The notes below the pieces were generated by a model that ran no database searches, was not told where the DNA came from, and saw only the letters and a program-made list of their open reading frames with translations. Shown piece by piece: positions 47,263-57,429 of a stretch of DNA of 64,000 nucleotides. The stretch spans positions 70,867 to 134,866 of the forward strand of contig NMRA01000438.1 in assembly GCA_002633005.1 (NCBI GenBank). Direction: 5' to 3'. Position numbers and translations under genes: made by a program. This stretch comes from Phoronis australis. Taxonomy: Eukaryota; Phoronida; Phoronidae. The stretch's first letter is position 1. Each line of letters begins with the position of its first letter.

Positions 47263-49134
47263 TCAGTCACCAATGCCTTAGAAGCCAGCTTCCATAAGTA
47301 TGTTTGGGATTACATTTCAGGTCTACAAAGGAAAGACATGCTGAATACACACCCTGAGGCTTATTGTAACCAGCAACTTTCAATACCTGGCACAGGTAAG
47401 ATGCCAATGGCTAATCTGACAAACAGTTATGACTCACCAAGTGTGACACGGGAAACGTGAAGGAGAGAAATGCAGTCCTAGTCCTCAGATGCATATAATA
47501 GTATTTGGCAAATGTAATCAGACATAATTTTTTGTCCCTGCCACGACAGCTCACTCTGCAGACAGCAAAAATGACCAGTAATACCCATTACGGCGAAAAA
47601 TTCCAATTACAAAATAACTTATCCACTTTACTAACTGTCCAGTAAATTCCCTTCATTCTCGGTTACAGGAGAAGGCTACCCTGATGATGAATTCGGTTTC
47701 TGCTCAGATGCCATGAAGAGGAGTTCTGGGTAATTTTGTCCAAATAAATTTGCCAATTACTGTAGCCAAACTGCGCTTCCTCCGCACTGAATCCAAGTTC
47801 CAAGTAACCAGCACCATGACTGAAGGCGGTGGGGACGACAATGAGGATGACGATGATGATGACGGTTGTAATGTAGTCGGTCGCCTAATAAATATCTGAG
47901 ACATATGGCGTGAGATCACCGATACCATCCCAAGAAGGTTTACAGAAACATCGGACACGGCCTGATCGTGGACTGACATCAGCATCGCTGTAATGAAAAA
48001 AAAGAAGCGCTGGTAGGAGAATTACTCTACAACGCTCACACAAAACTGGTGCTGCAGTAAATAATTTTGGAAGATTAGACGGCTGCAGTAAATATCAATA
48101 TAAACTAGGAGCACTTCTTGTCAGAATTATTCAAAAGTTTAGTTAATAACACCTTTGTCGCAATGAAATGGGATTTTTAAGGAACTTTGATGCTGAAGTG
48201 TCGTTATTGCACGTAGCAGTGAATTGTTTACTAGCTTGCGATTGGTGTTGAGTTTAAGTTGCTGCCACTTGCGGCGAGCAACACCTGTTGAGATTCCGCT
48301 ACAACTGAAGCAAGCTCTCATTGAAAAGATGTGGATATTTTGTTGTAGTTTTGTGAATTGACACTTTGACAAATTTTGCTTTTGTCAAGTTTGTTTTGAA
48401 AACTATTATAACTTGCTAAAAATGATCCATATTTAGCCAAATCTTTAAGACAGAAGCCCAGAAGGTCATATTAATAAATTATGAAGGCAAACTTAATGTA
48501 GTTGGCACATCAAACTTCACTTTTTGCACATTCAACATCTGAAGAATTACTGCAATGTCCATAACACATAGGAATGCCTGCTCCTACTGCCCTCTACCAA
48601 CAGAGAACAATACTAGACATCCATGTCATGCATTAAAACATCAACAAAATAGTTAATGTACACAAGTGGAATCACTGTTTGGTGCTAGTACCATCACATA
48701 ATGGCAGAGGGCAGCATCAGTCACTTGTTCCATGTGATCGCAAGACATTGCCATAGTGAAGCCCCCCCCATTGACAATGAACACAGTTGAACAGCATTAC
48801 AGTCAACGCAACCAAAGGTTTACTCAACTGTTTGTTTTAACCAAATCAACACTTTAGTTGACTTCCAACTTCTGACGAGGCTACACTAATTTAAGGGTAT
48901 CTGTCCTTGAACTTTCTGATTTGAACAAATGAGCCATTGCAGGTGAATAGACCACCATCATATTGTTCGTTTACAATGTGGAGCAGTTGCCAGCGGCATG
49001 ACATAACCGCTTTCCATCTCAATTCCAAACAGTGTGAATACATGACAGTCGATGAAAAAGAAGTTGATCGAATATTCCGAATGTATAAGGAGCAGACAAA
49101 GAAACCTCTACAACTGGAGAGAGAAAACCACTAA
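47263..49134 (+). CDS. Plus-strand exon candidates converging on the 146-residue gene
   Basis: 47263-47395 (SVTNALEASFHKYVWDYISG at the start, donor CAG/GTAAGA), 47669-47729 (EGYPDDEFGFCSDAMKRSS, acceptor CTCGGTTACAG) and 48943-49134 (VNRPPSYCSFTMWSSCQRHD, then a charged tail to TAA). The first two join in phase 1; an exon is missing before the last. Against this, 47669-47729 lies in a dispersed repeat also seen at 52300-52410, and the whole stretch may be 3' UTR of the opposite gene. An AATAAA follows at 49440. Confidence 0.25.
47640..47760 (+). repeat. Dispersed repeat R4, copy 1
   Basis: CCCTTCATTCTCGGT, CCTGATGATGAATTCGG and GAGTTCTGGGT recur in order in the reverse complement of 52300-52410. 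Similarity runs past both predicted splice sites. Confidence 0.6.
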
Positions 49135-49202
49135 AATATTTAAAGGATCTCGAGAGAAAAGCGAAAATAATTGGCCATAACAAACACTTAACTAGGTGCT
49201 TA

Positions 49203-52200
49203 CTATGCGTAGACAGATGCTGGCTGACTATATTGCTGTACGTCAGGAACGTAGTCAGAGTCCATGCTATGACAAGCTGACTCAAACTGAGGGTCAACCT
49301 CGGAGTGCATGTGTTCATCTGCCTGAGATGGCGGCTCTGAAGAAGGTGGTACTTGATGAATCTGAAACGCAAAACAAAACAGGTCACTCATGCTTGCGAT
49401 CAAAAAAACCAAGACACATGCACTTCGCAGCATGAAGCTAATAAATCAGAGAAAAACTTAACAAACCGTACTTAGTTGTCAAAAACAGGTTGATGAAATT
49501 TCGTCTCGACCATAATGAAAAAATCTCGAAGCAAAAATGTTTGACTTATTTTCAAATACTTAGAAAGAAATTTTTTATCAGCATTCCTTCTGGGTTGTGC
49601 CAGGCCAATTTGTAGATGAAATTTGTCAATTTTTTAAGAGTAGTGAACTTACCGTTTGATAATAAACTGATCCACCATTTTGTTTTAGGCTTAAAGCTTA
49701 CCTTTAACAGCAACCAGATTAATTTGGCACCCACAAAATGTTTGGAGCACCACTTTGACTATACCGGCGACATGAACTGACAAATTCAATTAACAGCTTG
49801 GCTTTACTGGGTTTCTTTCAAAAAGTATGGCATGTACTGGTATAAGACTTCAGCTAGTTCAAACAGCTCCAAGCAAAACCCACACCTTGCACACTCCAAA
49901 AGGAAATGCGCCAATGATCATACACATGCGCACTACCTATCTCGCTGGATCTCGTTGTAGCGACAACTAGCGGTAGAGCTACTAATTAGCCTATCCTAGC
50001 CTATCCTTGTTTGTTGTGACACAATACGGCATGAACAAGGTTATATTTGATGTACCAACATATGAGTGATTAAATCAGGATTTCCTGTATTACTAAAGCA
50101 TAACTATGATTATTCAGATAACTCAATGCATCTAAAATAACAACTGCAATGATGACTGTGCCACCTATTTTAAATGTTTTGTACACATTGTAACGCGTGA
50201 CCATGTTCTGATGTTGTGCCCTGTATCTACTGAGGTCTATTGTAATTCTTACTGTGTGACCTCTTTCGCATGTAAATTAGGCGTACTTGGTTACCTAGGA
50301 GTGTTCTTCCACTCTTACCAGCACGTGAGAATTTGACACGTATATCGGAAGACATTTTGTAAGACGAGATGCGAAATCAATGATGCCCATGAAAATTTAC
50401 GGATTGGCGTACATGTCGGGAACAATAACTGTGAATAAATGTCTTTATCCAGTGAGTTGTCGTAATGAAATATCTGTAACTACAAAAACTATTCGTAGAA
50501 GGAAGACTTTAACATCCTGGCTTTCACATTCCGCCTCCACAATCAGCTTTTTAATCAGTAGCTACACAAAACGTCGCATGGTCGCGGGTACTTCGTATGG
50601 AACATTTGTCGCATAACAGTGTTTTCCGCAACAGAAAATTCAAACTTCATTGCAATTACAAAGCTCATGTACATTTTCGAGAGTCCTCGTGCCCACTGCG
50701 GGAAGTTGGTGAGTGCAGTATTGGAAACAGTGCCTTGAATTGGTACCGTAAGTGCCAAAATGTCCAAATTTGTTTACGAAATCACTAATCTTTCAATATT
50801 TCAAACTCGTTGCAAGTAAGCCAAACTCATCACGGCAAAATTCAAACTTGACGCAGTGACGAGTCAAAACAGATTGTGGAGAAAACTGCAGAATGTGTGG
50901 GCCTAAGTTAGTGAACTTTGCATTGACTGTGTCTTCCTATGCGACAAATTTCTATTGATTTGGATTACTTGTGCTGCGCGGGGCTACAGCTGCTCTGCGT
51001 GTGCGTTCAACTAATCACCTCTGGCATGATACCTAACAAACAACTGCTCACGTGAAAGTAGTTTCCACAAGAGGGTAGCACTGCATGCAGCTAGCCACCA
51101 CCATTTTGATGAGTATAAACAACTTACATGAGTTTTGCATTGTCCCAAAATTTTTTCAAATGCGGATGGACACGAAAGCAGTTGGCAGCACAGAGATTTT
51201 GTCCACCAAGTTCTTACCAAAAAACTATGACCCACTCTCAAAGTTCAGAAACAACACAAGACATACAGAGAAAAATAGTCAGACACAAAAGACATGACAT
51301 GTAAAATCTAACCACTTAAAAGCAACGTTAAAGAATATTCTACAGTGCCTGTAGTAATTAAAAACAATTGTACAAATAAGTCACCTGTTCATCAATAGAT
51401 GGCGGTCTGTACCCAAGAGAGAAATTGGTCTGTGTATCCATGCTGAGATCTTCATGAGCTGCCTGAAATGAAGAACACACACTGGTGTGAATGTAACTCT
51501 AATTAGGAGGCATCGAATTTGGGCCACTCTACAAATAATTAAAAATCATGCAAAATTCCACTCATCAGGCCCAAAACTCAAACTCTCCCCCAATCATTCA
51601 AAAATTCCTCTTAGTCATAAGGTTAGAATCACTTTGAACTCGCACAAACTCTTGGCTACAAAATGTATTACTAAATGCAAAAATACAAGTTCCCTTAATT
51701 TACAATTCATTATTTTATAAAATCAGTGCAATTGCCACCACAGCAGTCAGCACACAGCAAGCACGCGCTTCCATTTCAACAGAAAATAAACAGATGGAAG
51801 TTGGAATTGTTCAGCAAAATGAAAGTGAAATCAGCGTCACCAGTGTATGCGATTGTCTGCGTTACATGCTCGCTCTTTGACGGGAGGTAATGAGTTAGAG
51901 AATGAATGTACAGGGAGAAGTTGGAATGTGTAAGGTACCGAGAATGGACCATTCGAGCTTTTTCCAGTTCACGCGTTCTACGCCGAACTGGCAACCGCAG
52001 ATTTTGCCGACTTTGGATTTTTGTCAGGATGCCAAATGCGACTTAGCATTAACTTAGACGTCGAGCACTATGACTTACTGTTAATTCTGTATTTGCTTAC
52101 AATGCAAGAACAAACCAAAAAGGGTTGAACATCACCTGAGCTTGAGGTTGGTGAATATTTACATGCGCGTTCACAGGAGGAACCAGTTGTACACGCTCCG

Positions 52201-53533
52201 TGCATCGCCTTTTGGCCATCACTTCCTGTAAAATGGACAAGGACGGAGGTTAGAAGAAACTATGTAGGCACTTACAACATAAGCCATAAGTATTCAGACG
52301 AAACGACCCAGAATTCCCCGCCATGACAGCTGAGCGGAAGCCGAATTAATCATCAGAGTAGTCTCCCCTGATGACCGAGAATGAAGGGGAAATAACAGGA
52401 AAGTTGATGGTGGCTAAGCTATTATGTAATTAGAATTCTCATTTTCTGCTATCTGAATAGTTATAATTACAAACAGTTTCTGCTGTTGAAAGAATTAGCC
52501 ACGACTTGGTAAAATGGTATTTTGTCCGACTGTTTTTGTCTTGTACATTAATCAGTGTTCTCCACAACAGAAAATTTTAACTCGACTGAAATTACAAAAT
52601 TCATGTATATGTTCGAAAGACCATGTCCATACTGTGAGGAGTTAGTGTTTTGAGTCTTAGAAAAATGTATTGAACTGGTACTAAAAGGTCAAAATGTCAT
52701 AATCTCTCAAAACTTTAAACTCATTGCATTGGTTTTCAAAACTCGACATAAGGAAGCCAAACTCGTCGTGGCAAAATTCAAACTCGACACCGTGACAAGT
52801 CAAGACAGCTTGTGGAGAACACTGTTAATGTGAGGATACTTTACAAAAATGAGTTAGCAGAACCGATGGACCTTAAATTGAAGCGGTCTTTAACTAATGA
52901 CAATGGGATGGAACAGCTGCTGTCTTAACAATTCTTCAATTTTGATTTTCGTTTTTGCAGAGGCACCTAAACACCCCTTGAATACCTAAGAGTTTTTGAG
53001 TGATGACCAATGCCTGGGAAGGATTATGATAAAAATTCTCTAGTTTGGGGCAGTAAGTTAATAATTGTGCTCAAGGGTGAAGCTCTTACCAAATTTTAGG
53101 CAATATTGACCGGCTATAATGAAAAAATTAAGATGAACGACAAACAATATTTCACCTCGATGTTACATCATAGGAACACAAGGAAATGTTTCATTGACCG
53201 CTATTTTCTATGATTTAATGAACTCCCAAGTTTATTTTCGTACTCTGCTGATACAAAATGCAGAATCCGATATTTGTAAAAATATGATGAACACCAAAAT
53301 CATCCATGTCCCAATTTTCAGAATCGAGAAAATTCAATTTTGGCATGAATTTCTATGTTCAAAATTTTAGAAACCACACACCTATCTTGATACTACATTG
53401 CCACTACACCTAAACATACCTGAGATTCAGTCACAGCACTTCCCTCCTCACTGTACCCAGCTTTCCGTTTCACCCCGTATATCTGACATACGTTGGGATA
53501 ATGTGCAGGCCAACCCAGGTCAGAAGTAGGCAT
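49203..53533 (-). CDS. Predicted 146-residue nuclear-type protein, four coding exons
   Basis: Coding exons 53420-53533, 52136-52225, 51385-51462, 49203-49361. Every intron is phase 0, every exon but the last ends CAG, and all sites are GT-AG (donors GTATGT, GTGATG, GTGACT; acceptors TTTTCAG, TTTTACAG, CATTTCAG, GCGTTTCAG). The total is exactly 147 codons with TAG. The ATG is one base into exon 2, and the upstream frame is closed. The protein starts MPTSDLGWPAHYP, has basic clusters YGVKRKAGY and MAKRRCTERVQ that could be nuclear signals, then a disordered P/S/Q/E-rich half, ending SDYVPDVQQYSQPASVYA. No known family is recognised. A 5' non-coding exon probably ends at 55976. Two identical-length hAT MITEs sit in its introns. 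Confidence 0.65.
50617..50888. mobile_element. hAT-type MITE with 5-bp duplication, copy 1 (272 bp)
   Basis: CAGTGTTTTCCGCAACAG at the left and TTGTGGAGAAAACTG at the right. The flanks CATAA and CAGAA match at four of five bases. It lies in the last intron of the 146-residue gene. Confidence 0.75.
52300..52410 (-). repeat. Dispersed repeat R4, copy 2
   Basis: The reverse complement matches 47640-47760, but GATGATGAATTC is GATGATTAATTC here, giving a stop in the frame that is open in copy 1. Confidence 0.6.
52553..52824. mobile_element. hAT-type MITE with 5-bp duplication, copy 2 (272 bp)
   Basis: Terminal repeats CAGTGTTCTCCACAA and TTGTGGAGAACACTG are perfect. The exact 5-bp duplication TTAAT lies at 52548-52552 and 52825-52829. 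Same length as the copy at 50617. It lies in the intron between coding exons 1 and 2 of the 146-residue gene. Confidence 0.8.
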
Positions 53534-53539
53534 ACTGAA

Positions 53540-55450
53540 AACCATGGAAAAGCAACACGTCAATTAGAAAACAAATAACTCAAATTCTATCAGAGACCTA
53601 ACTCCCCTCTGAAAAAATTCAACAATTGCAGAAAATTTTCACCAGTCTCAAACATTCCCCTCGAGGTTACAATCGGATTCCAACTCATACAGGCACACTC
53701 GGCACCAAACAGTTTAATAACTACCGAAGTCAATACAAATCTCAGCCATGTGTAACAGACTCGATGTGGAGAACAGGATATGGATTAGTTTGTCTTCCTT
53801 CAAGGCATCTTTCCCTCACATGAGCAAGGGTCCTGATAAATCAAACGTTACAGTGGTAACCACATACATTCAATTAGTCAATAGTCAGTCTGGTTCATGA
53901 CAATATTAAATGTGATCAATATGTTCACAATTGGCCTTGATTACTTCATGCAATCTTTTCCAGATCAAACTCTACTTTCATCAATAGTGATGGTGTCCCA
54001 AAAAGAATAATTTGCATTTTGAAAGTATTCAACAGTACACTCGGCCAGACAGAATGTTCCATAGGGCATACTAGCCCATAGGGTTTACGTCCGATGACGG
54101 CACTGGCCATTTTATTTTTGTTACAAAATTGAGAAAAAATCTTCTCCGCCTTGTTGAAAAAACAGCCCCTTTCATACAACTGACTTCAGTCAGGTGACAG
54201 GTAGTCATCCAGTAGTTAGACAAACTAATACACGCATCGTTGTTACTTTTGTCGTTCTTAATTACGAGCAGATGCAATGAACATTGACGCGCATACCATA
54301 CAGTCGTACACCATAAAGCTTTCACAAACTGTTCACAACTCCAGATACAGGAGAAAGACTCGGATTATCCTTTTCAGCATGCACGTACTACCCGTCGCTC
54401 TGTCTGAGAAATTCTTACTACCTGGTATGAGAAGCCTTTATTTTCTTAACAATGTCAGCAGAATTTAAACATTTATAAAGTTCCCAGTATCTTTTTTAAC
54501 CTGTGTTCTCTCTAACATTCTTGTCATTTTGGTCTGTTCATGTACTTGCAGACCCTCTACTGATGCCAAGATATAATGCTTTTCAGACCTTTCATAGTTT
54601 ACTCTCCATTGTACATCAGGATTTGGATAATTTCTCTCGACAGCTTATGGCCTCCTAATGTTTGATTCCTGGATTTCATGGTCAATGTTAGACAGTACCA
54701 CCGTCTCAATAGGCTCTAGCATACATGTTGGTCATCCTGTAGGTCCTCCATGCGCCAGAAACTTTTCAGCGAATTATGTCACACACTGAGTGACTGAACC
54801 ATCAAAGCCACCTTGGTATAAGTAATTCTTCACGCAGGGAGACACCTTAGGACATCGATGTCTTTAATTCTACTCAGCTCAAATACTCCCATAATCAAGC
54901 TTTATTCAAATAATTCTTTGTTCAATAGCCAAGCCAGAACAAGTAACTCGACATTTTTACACTGCTCATGACAAGGGATATGACATTCTTATAGCAACAT
55001 GACTTCGATGGTTTAATCACTCTGTGTGAGGCATACTTCGCATTAAGTCTCCAGCGCATGGAGGGTCTATGCGATGGTCACTGTCTGTAGGTACTCATGA
55101 TTTTCGTGTGTGAATATAGATTTAGTTTGCCTACAACCCGGCTTTCCAGGGATTACCCAAACACTTCGACGAAGGAACATTTTGCAAACAAAAGTGTCGG
55201 GTAGTTGTCATTTATATGCCCTAAATAAAGTAAATTGTGCATAGACTGGCTTGCTACGTGTGATAGTCAGAGGCAAACTGAAAAAGGTAAAAATAATGGT
55301 CGTAATGTGAAAGTGGAGCACTCCGAATTTCTTTGAAGACCTTTAGACGGCAAGTCCGTCATCAAGTGAAACTGGTTTCCGGTAGACATTTGATGATGAG
55401 CCCGTTGATGCCACTTTTACCCGAACCTGTTCCATCGGAATTGGAGACCA
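53540..55450. other. Probable first intron of the 146-residue gene
   Basis: No supported exon or repeat match. Several 60-85 codon frames on both strands lack splice context. Confidence 0.4.
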
Positions 55451-55454
55451 GCTT

Positions 55455-55575
55455 CCCGTTCAGTAACGATTACGTGATTCGCCAATGTAGGGACGTGTTG
55501 TGTATTTTAGATGAGAACATGCAACTTTGTTTAGATTTTAGCTAGGTGTAGCTCTTAGCGTTATTGAACGCACGC
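55455..55575. repeat. MITE with GTTCAGTAACG ends, copy 3
   Basis: CCCGTTCAGTAACG at the left; TTAGCGTTATTGAACGCACG at the right. Shorter and more diverged than the copies at 33521 and 41899. Confidence 0.6.
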
Positions 55576-55713
55576 CAGGTGCCCGTATAACTTGTACAAG
55601 GTCTTTAGGTTTTAGGTCTGCTAGAAAACACATCACAACATCGCGTCACAGCGGACAAAAGCGACACCAGTCACCAGATGATCGGTTGACTAAGCACTGG
55701 TGCCAGTGTCGAC

Positions 55714-55815
55714 TGTCGTGCACAGATATCCGTGGCTTCCGATTACCTTAATACATTATGTAATACACATAGTGTATTGTGGACGATCAGAAGTTACGGA
55801 CGTCTGTGGTGTGGT
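55714..55815. repeat. Short fold-back related to 14987-15740
   Basis: TAGTGTATTGTGGACGATCA and the following GACGTCTGTG match the right arm of the large fold-back. The left half, CACAGATATCCGTGGCTTCC, is the imperfect inverse. Only the outer parts of the arms remain, so it looks like a deletion derivative. Confidence 0.55.
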
Positions 55816-55975
55816 ACAAGTAAACTTGTCACAAGGCAGACGAGCCGACTCTTGACTTCACGCCGTTCACGTCGTTGGATAGCTACATTTTCTTTGAATT
55901 ACACCAACACACACGCCAGCCAGCGGTTGATGATAATATGAAACACCAGAGAAATAACAGGGATATATGACATAC

Positions 55976-56082
55976 CTGGGTCACGACAAAATTGAGGACA
56001 AAGAGAAGAATATTTCCAGAAACCGGTGAGTCTTTGTTTGGCGCCGACGTGTTTGCAAGTTGAAAATGTTTGATCACGTGAC
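55976..56082 (-). promoter_or_regulatory. Probable 5' exon and promoter of the 146-residue gene
   Basis: TCACGTGA (56074-56081) is an E-box palindrome. Below it a minus-strand segment ends at the strong donor ACCCAG/GTATGT (55976). Its frames do not run into the coding exon at 53534, so it would be 5' UTR. The start site is not determined. Confidence 0.35.
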
Positions 56083-56789
56083 CCTTCTAACGTTTAATTT
56101 TCTCCACAAGAAGCCGCTGGGAGACACGAGGTTCATTTGTTGACTCAGAAATGACCTAGTGTCACTCTGAGAAACTAAGCTATCCTCTCTCAGGGCGAGC
56201 GGACCGTGAGTCCAGCTATCAAGGCTCTACGTCCTCCTAGAAAATTAGCAAGACGTAAAGATTCTATGATCCATCCTTAAGTCAAAAGACTGTGCTCCGT
56301 TATCACCAAAATTCTGTCGTGGATAAACTACTAAACACACTCGTTGCTCAGTATATAGTAGGCCTATGCAGTAGCCTAATTGGCGTCCATTCAAATCTCT
56401 ACTTGACTTTAGGAAATTTTCAATTAAGCTTAAAAACATGTAATCAGCGTTTTCTCAAAAGTTTCTTGAAAAAATCTTGACCCCCTTGATATAATGCTTT
56501 TTAGCGGCTTACTTAATTAGGATAAATTGGCGTTGAAACTACCTTAACGCCTCTCAATTAAGTCCACAACCTCATGTGGACGTCAATGAATTAAGAAGCT
56601 AACGTTTATTGGCCGGGTGGGTGCCATATATGTTGTGGTGGACCAACACTTTTAAACATCTGATCCAGTGGACCAACATTAAAAAAATTCCATTTCATTT
56701 TGTTGGCCCTCCGAAAACAGTAAAGATATCATAACGCCAAATAAACTATGGATGTGAGTTATGAGGAGAAACGTGACGTAGGAGTTATC

Positions 56790-56975
56790 GCACTTTACGC
56801 CGCGATGATGAGGGTGGCGGATTTGAAGGGGACCCAAGGGTGCCATGGCCACCCCTAAAACTCTCCCAGATTCTATTCGGCAGATCGGGCCGGGGTGCGA
56901 ATGTCTGACGGGTAAAATCCTGGCTAATACTCTGCCCTGCCCCCCACCTAAAAATCCTGGATCCGCCCCTGATGT
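56790..56975 (-). repeat. Dispersed repeat R2, copy 2
   Basis: The minus strand reads GGGGCGGATCCAGGATTTTT, AGGGCAGAGTATTAGCCAGG and CAGACATTCGCACCCCGGCC, matching 20660-20791. The 65-codon frame over it is not coding. Confidence 0.75.
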
Positions 56976-57283
56976 TGTCCACGAAACGAGAAGGGTGGTT
57001 TCATTTCTTTAGTTTTGTAAATACCAAAACCATGTCCTAGATAACGCGCTAATGAACTCATTTCAATAAAGAACAAAAGCCAATTCCATCGACCAAGCGA
57101 AAAACCACGTGACTTTTTACCAGCGACAAGTCTTTACAATGTAAGTTGGGAGAAGTTTTACAGGGAAAATTTGGCCGTGGTGTGATTAGCTCAGTAGAGG
57201 CGGTAAAACCAGACGACAAAAGGTAGGGTAACTATAACGGTAACTGCAGATGCTATCTTGAAAAAAACAAGCGTAATTCTTAC

Positions 57284-57422
57284 TTGAAGATAAGGATAGA
57301 GCAACTGCCAATGTTTCGAAACGTCTTGAGTTCAAAACAACAGGGGACAATACTCCTAAAATTGATGACAGTGACAGGCTAATAGCAACAAGCACAATGT
57401 TGCGGATATTTTGAGAAACCAT
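57284..57422 (-). CDS. Possible first exon with hydrophobic N-terminus
   Basis: Minus-strand ATG in good context (GGCTATGG) opens MVSQNIRNIVLVAISLSLSS then ILGVLSPVVLNSRRFETL and reaches the strong donor CAA/GTAAGA in phase 1. A signal peptide or first membrane helix is predicted. It superficially resembles the first helix of ZIP-type transporters, which is not enough to assign it. No downstream exon was found. Confidence 0.25.
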
Positions 57423-57429
57423 AGCCAGG

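Larger units (their letters stand above)
45020..49202 (-). other. Possible long 3' UTR of the 146-residue gene
   Basis: About 4.2 kb, largely repeat-free, A/C-rich on the plus strand. The absence of a closer AATAAA and the good signal at 45043 suggest one long 3' UTR on the minus strand. Weak minus-strand frames at 47704-47985 and 48139-48372 fall inside and are not supported as exons. Plus-strand exon candidates at 47263, 47669 and 48943 are an alternative reading. Confidence 0.3.

Noticed and set aside
47704-47985. Minus-strand poly-serine frame
   Set aside because: The serines mirror a GAT/GAC run on the plus strand, and the 3' part lies in a dispersed repeat.
57186-57225. tRNA gene (GATTAGCTCAGTAGAGGCGG looks like an A box)
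   Set aside because: No B box or acceptor-stem pairing at the right distance.
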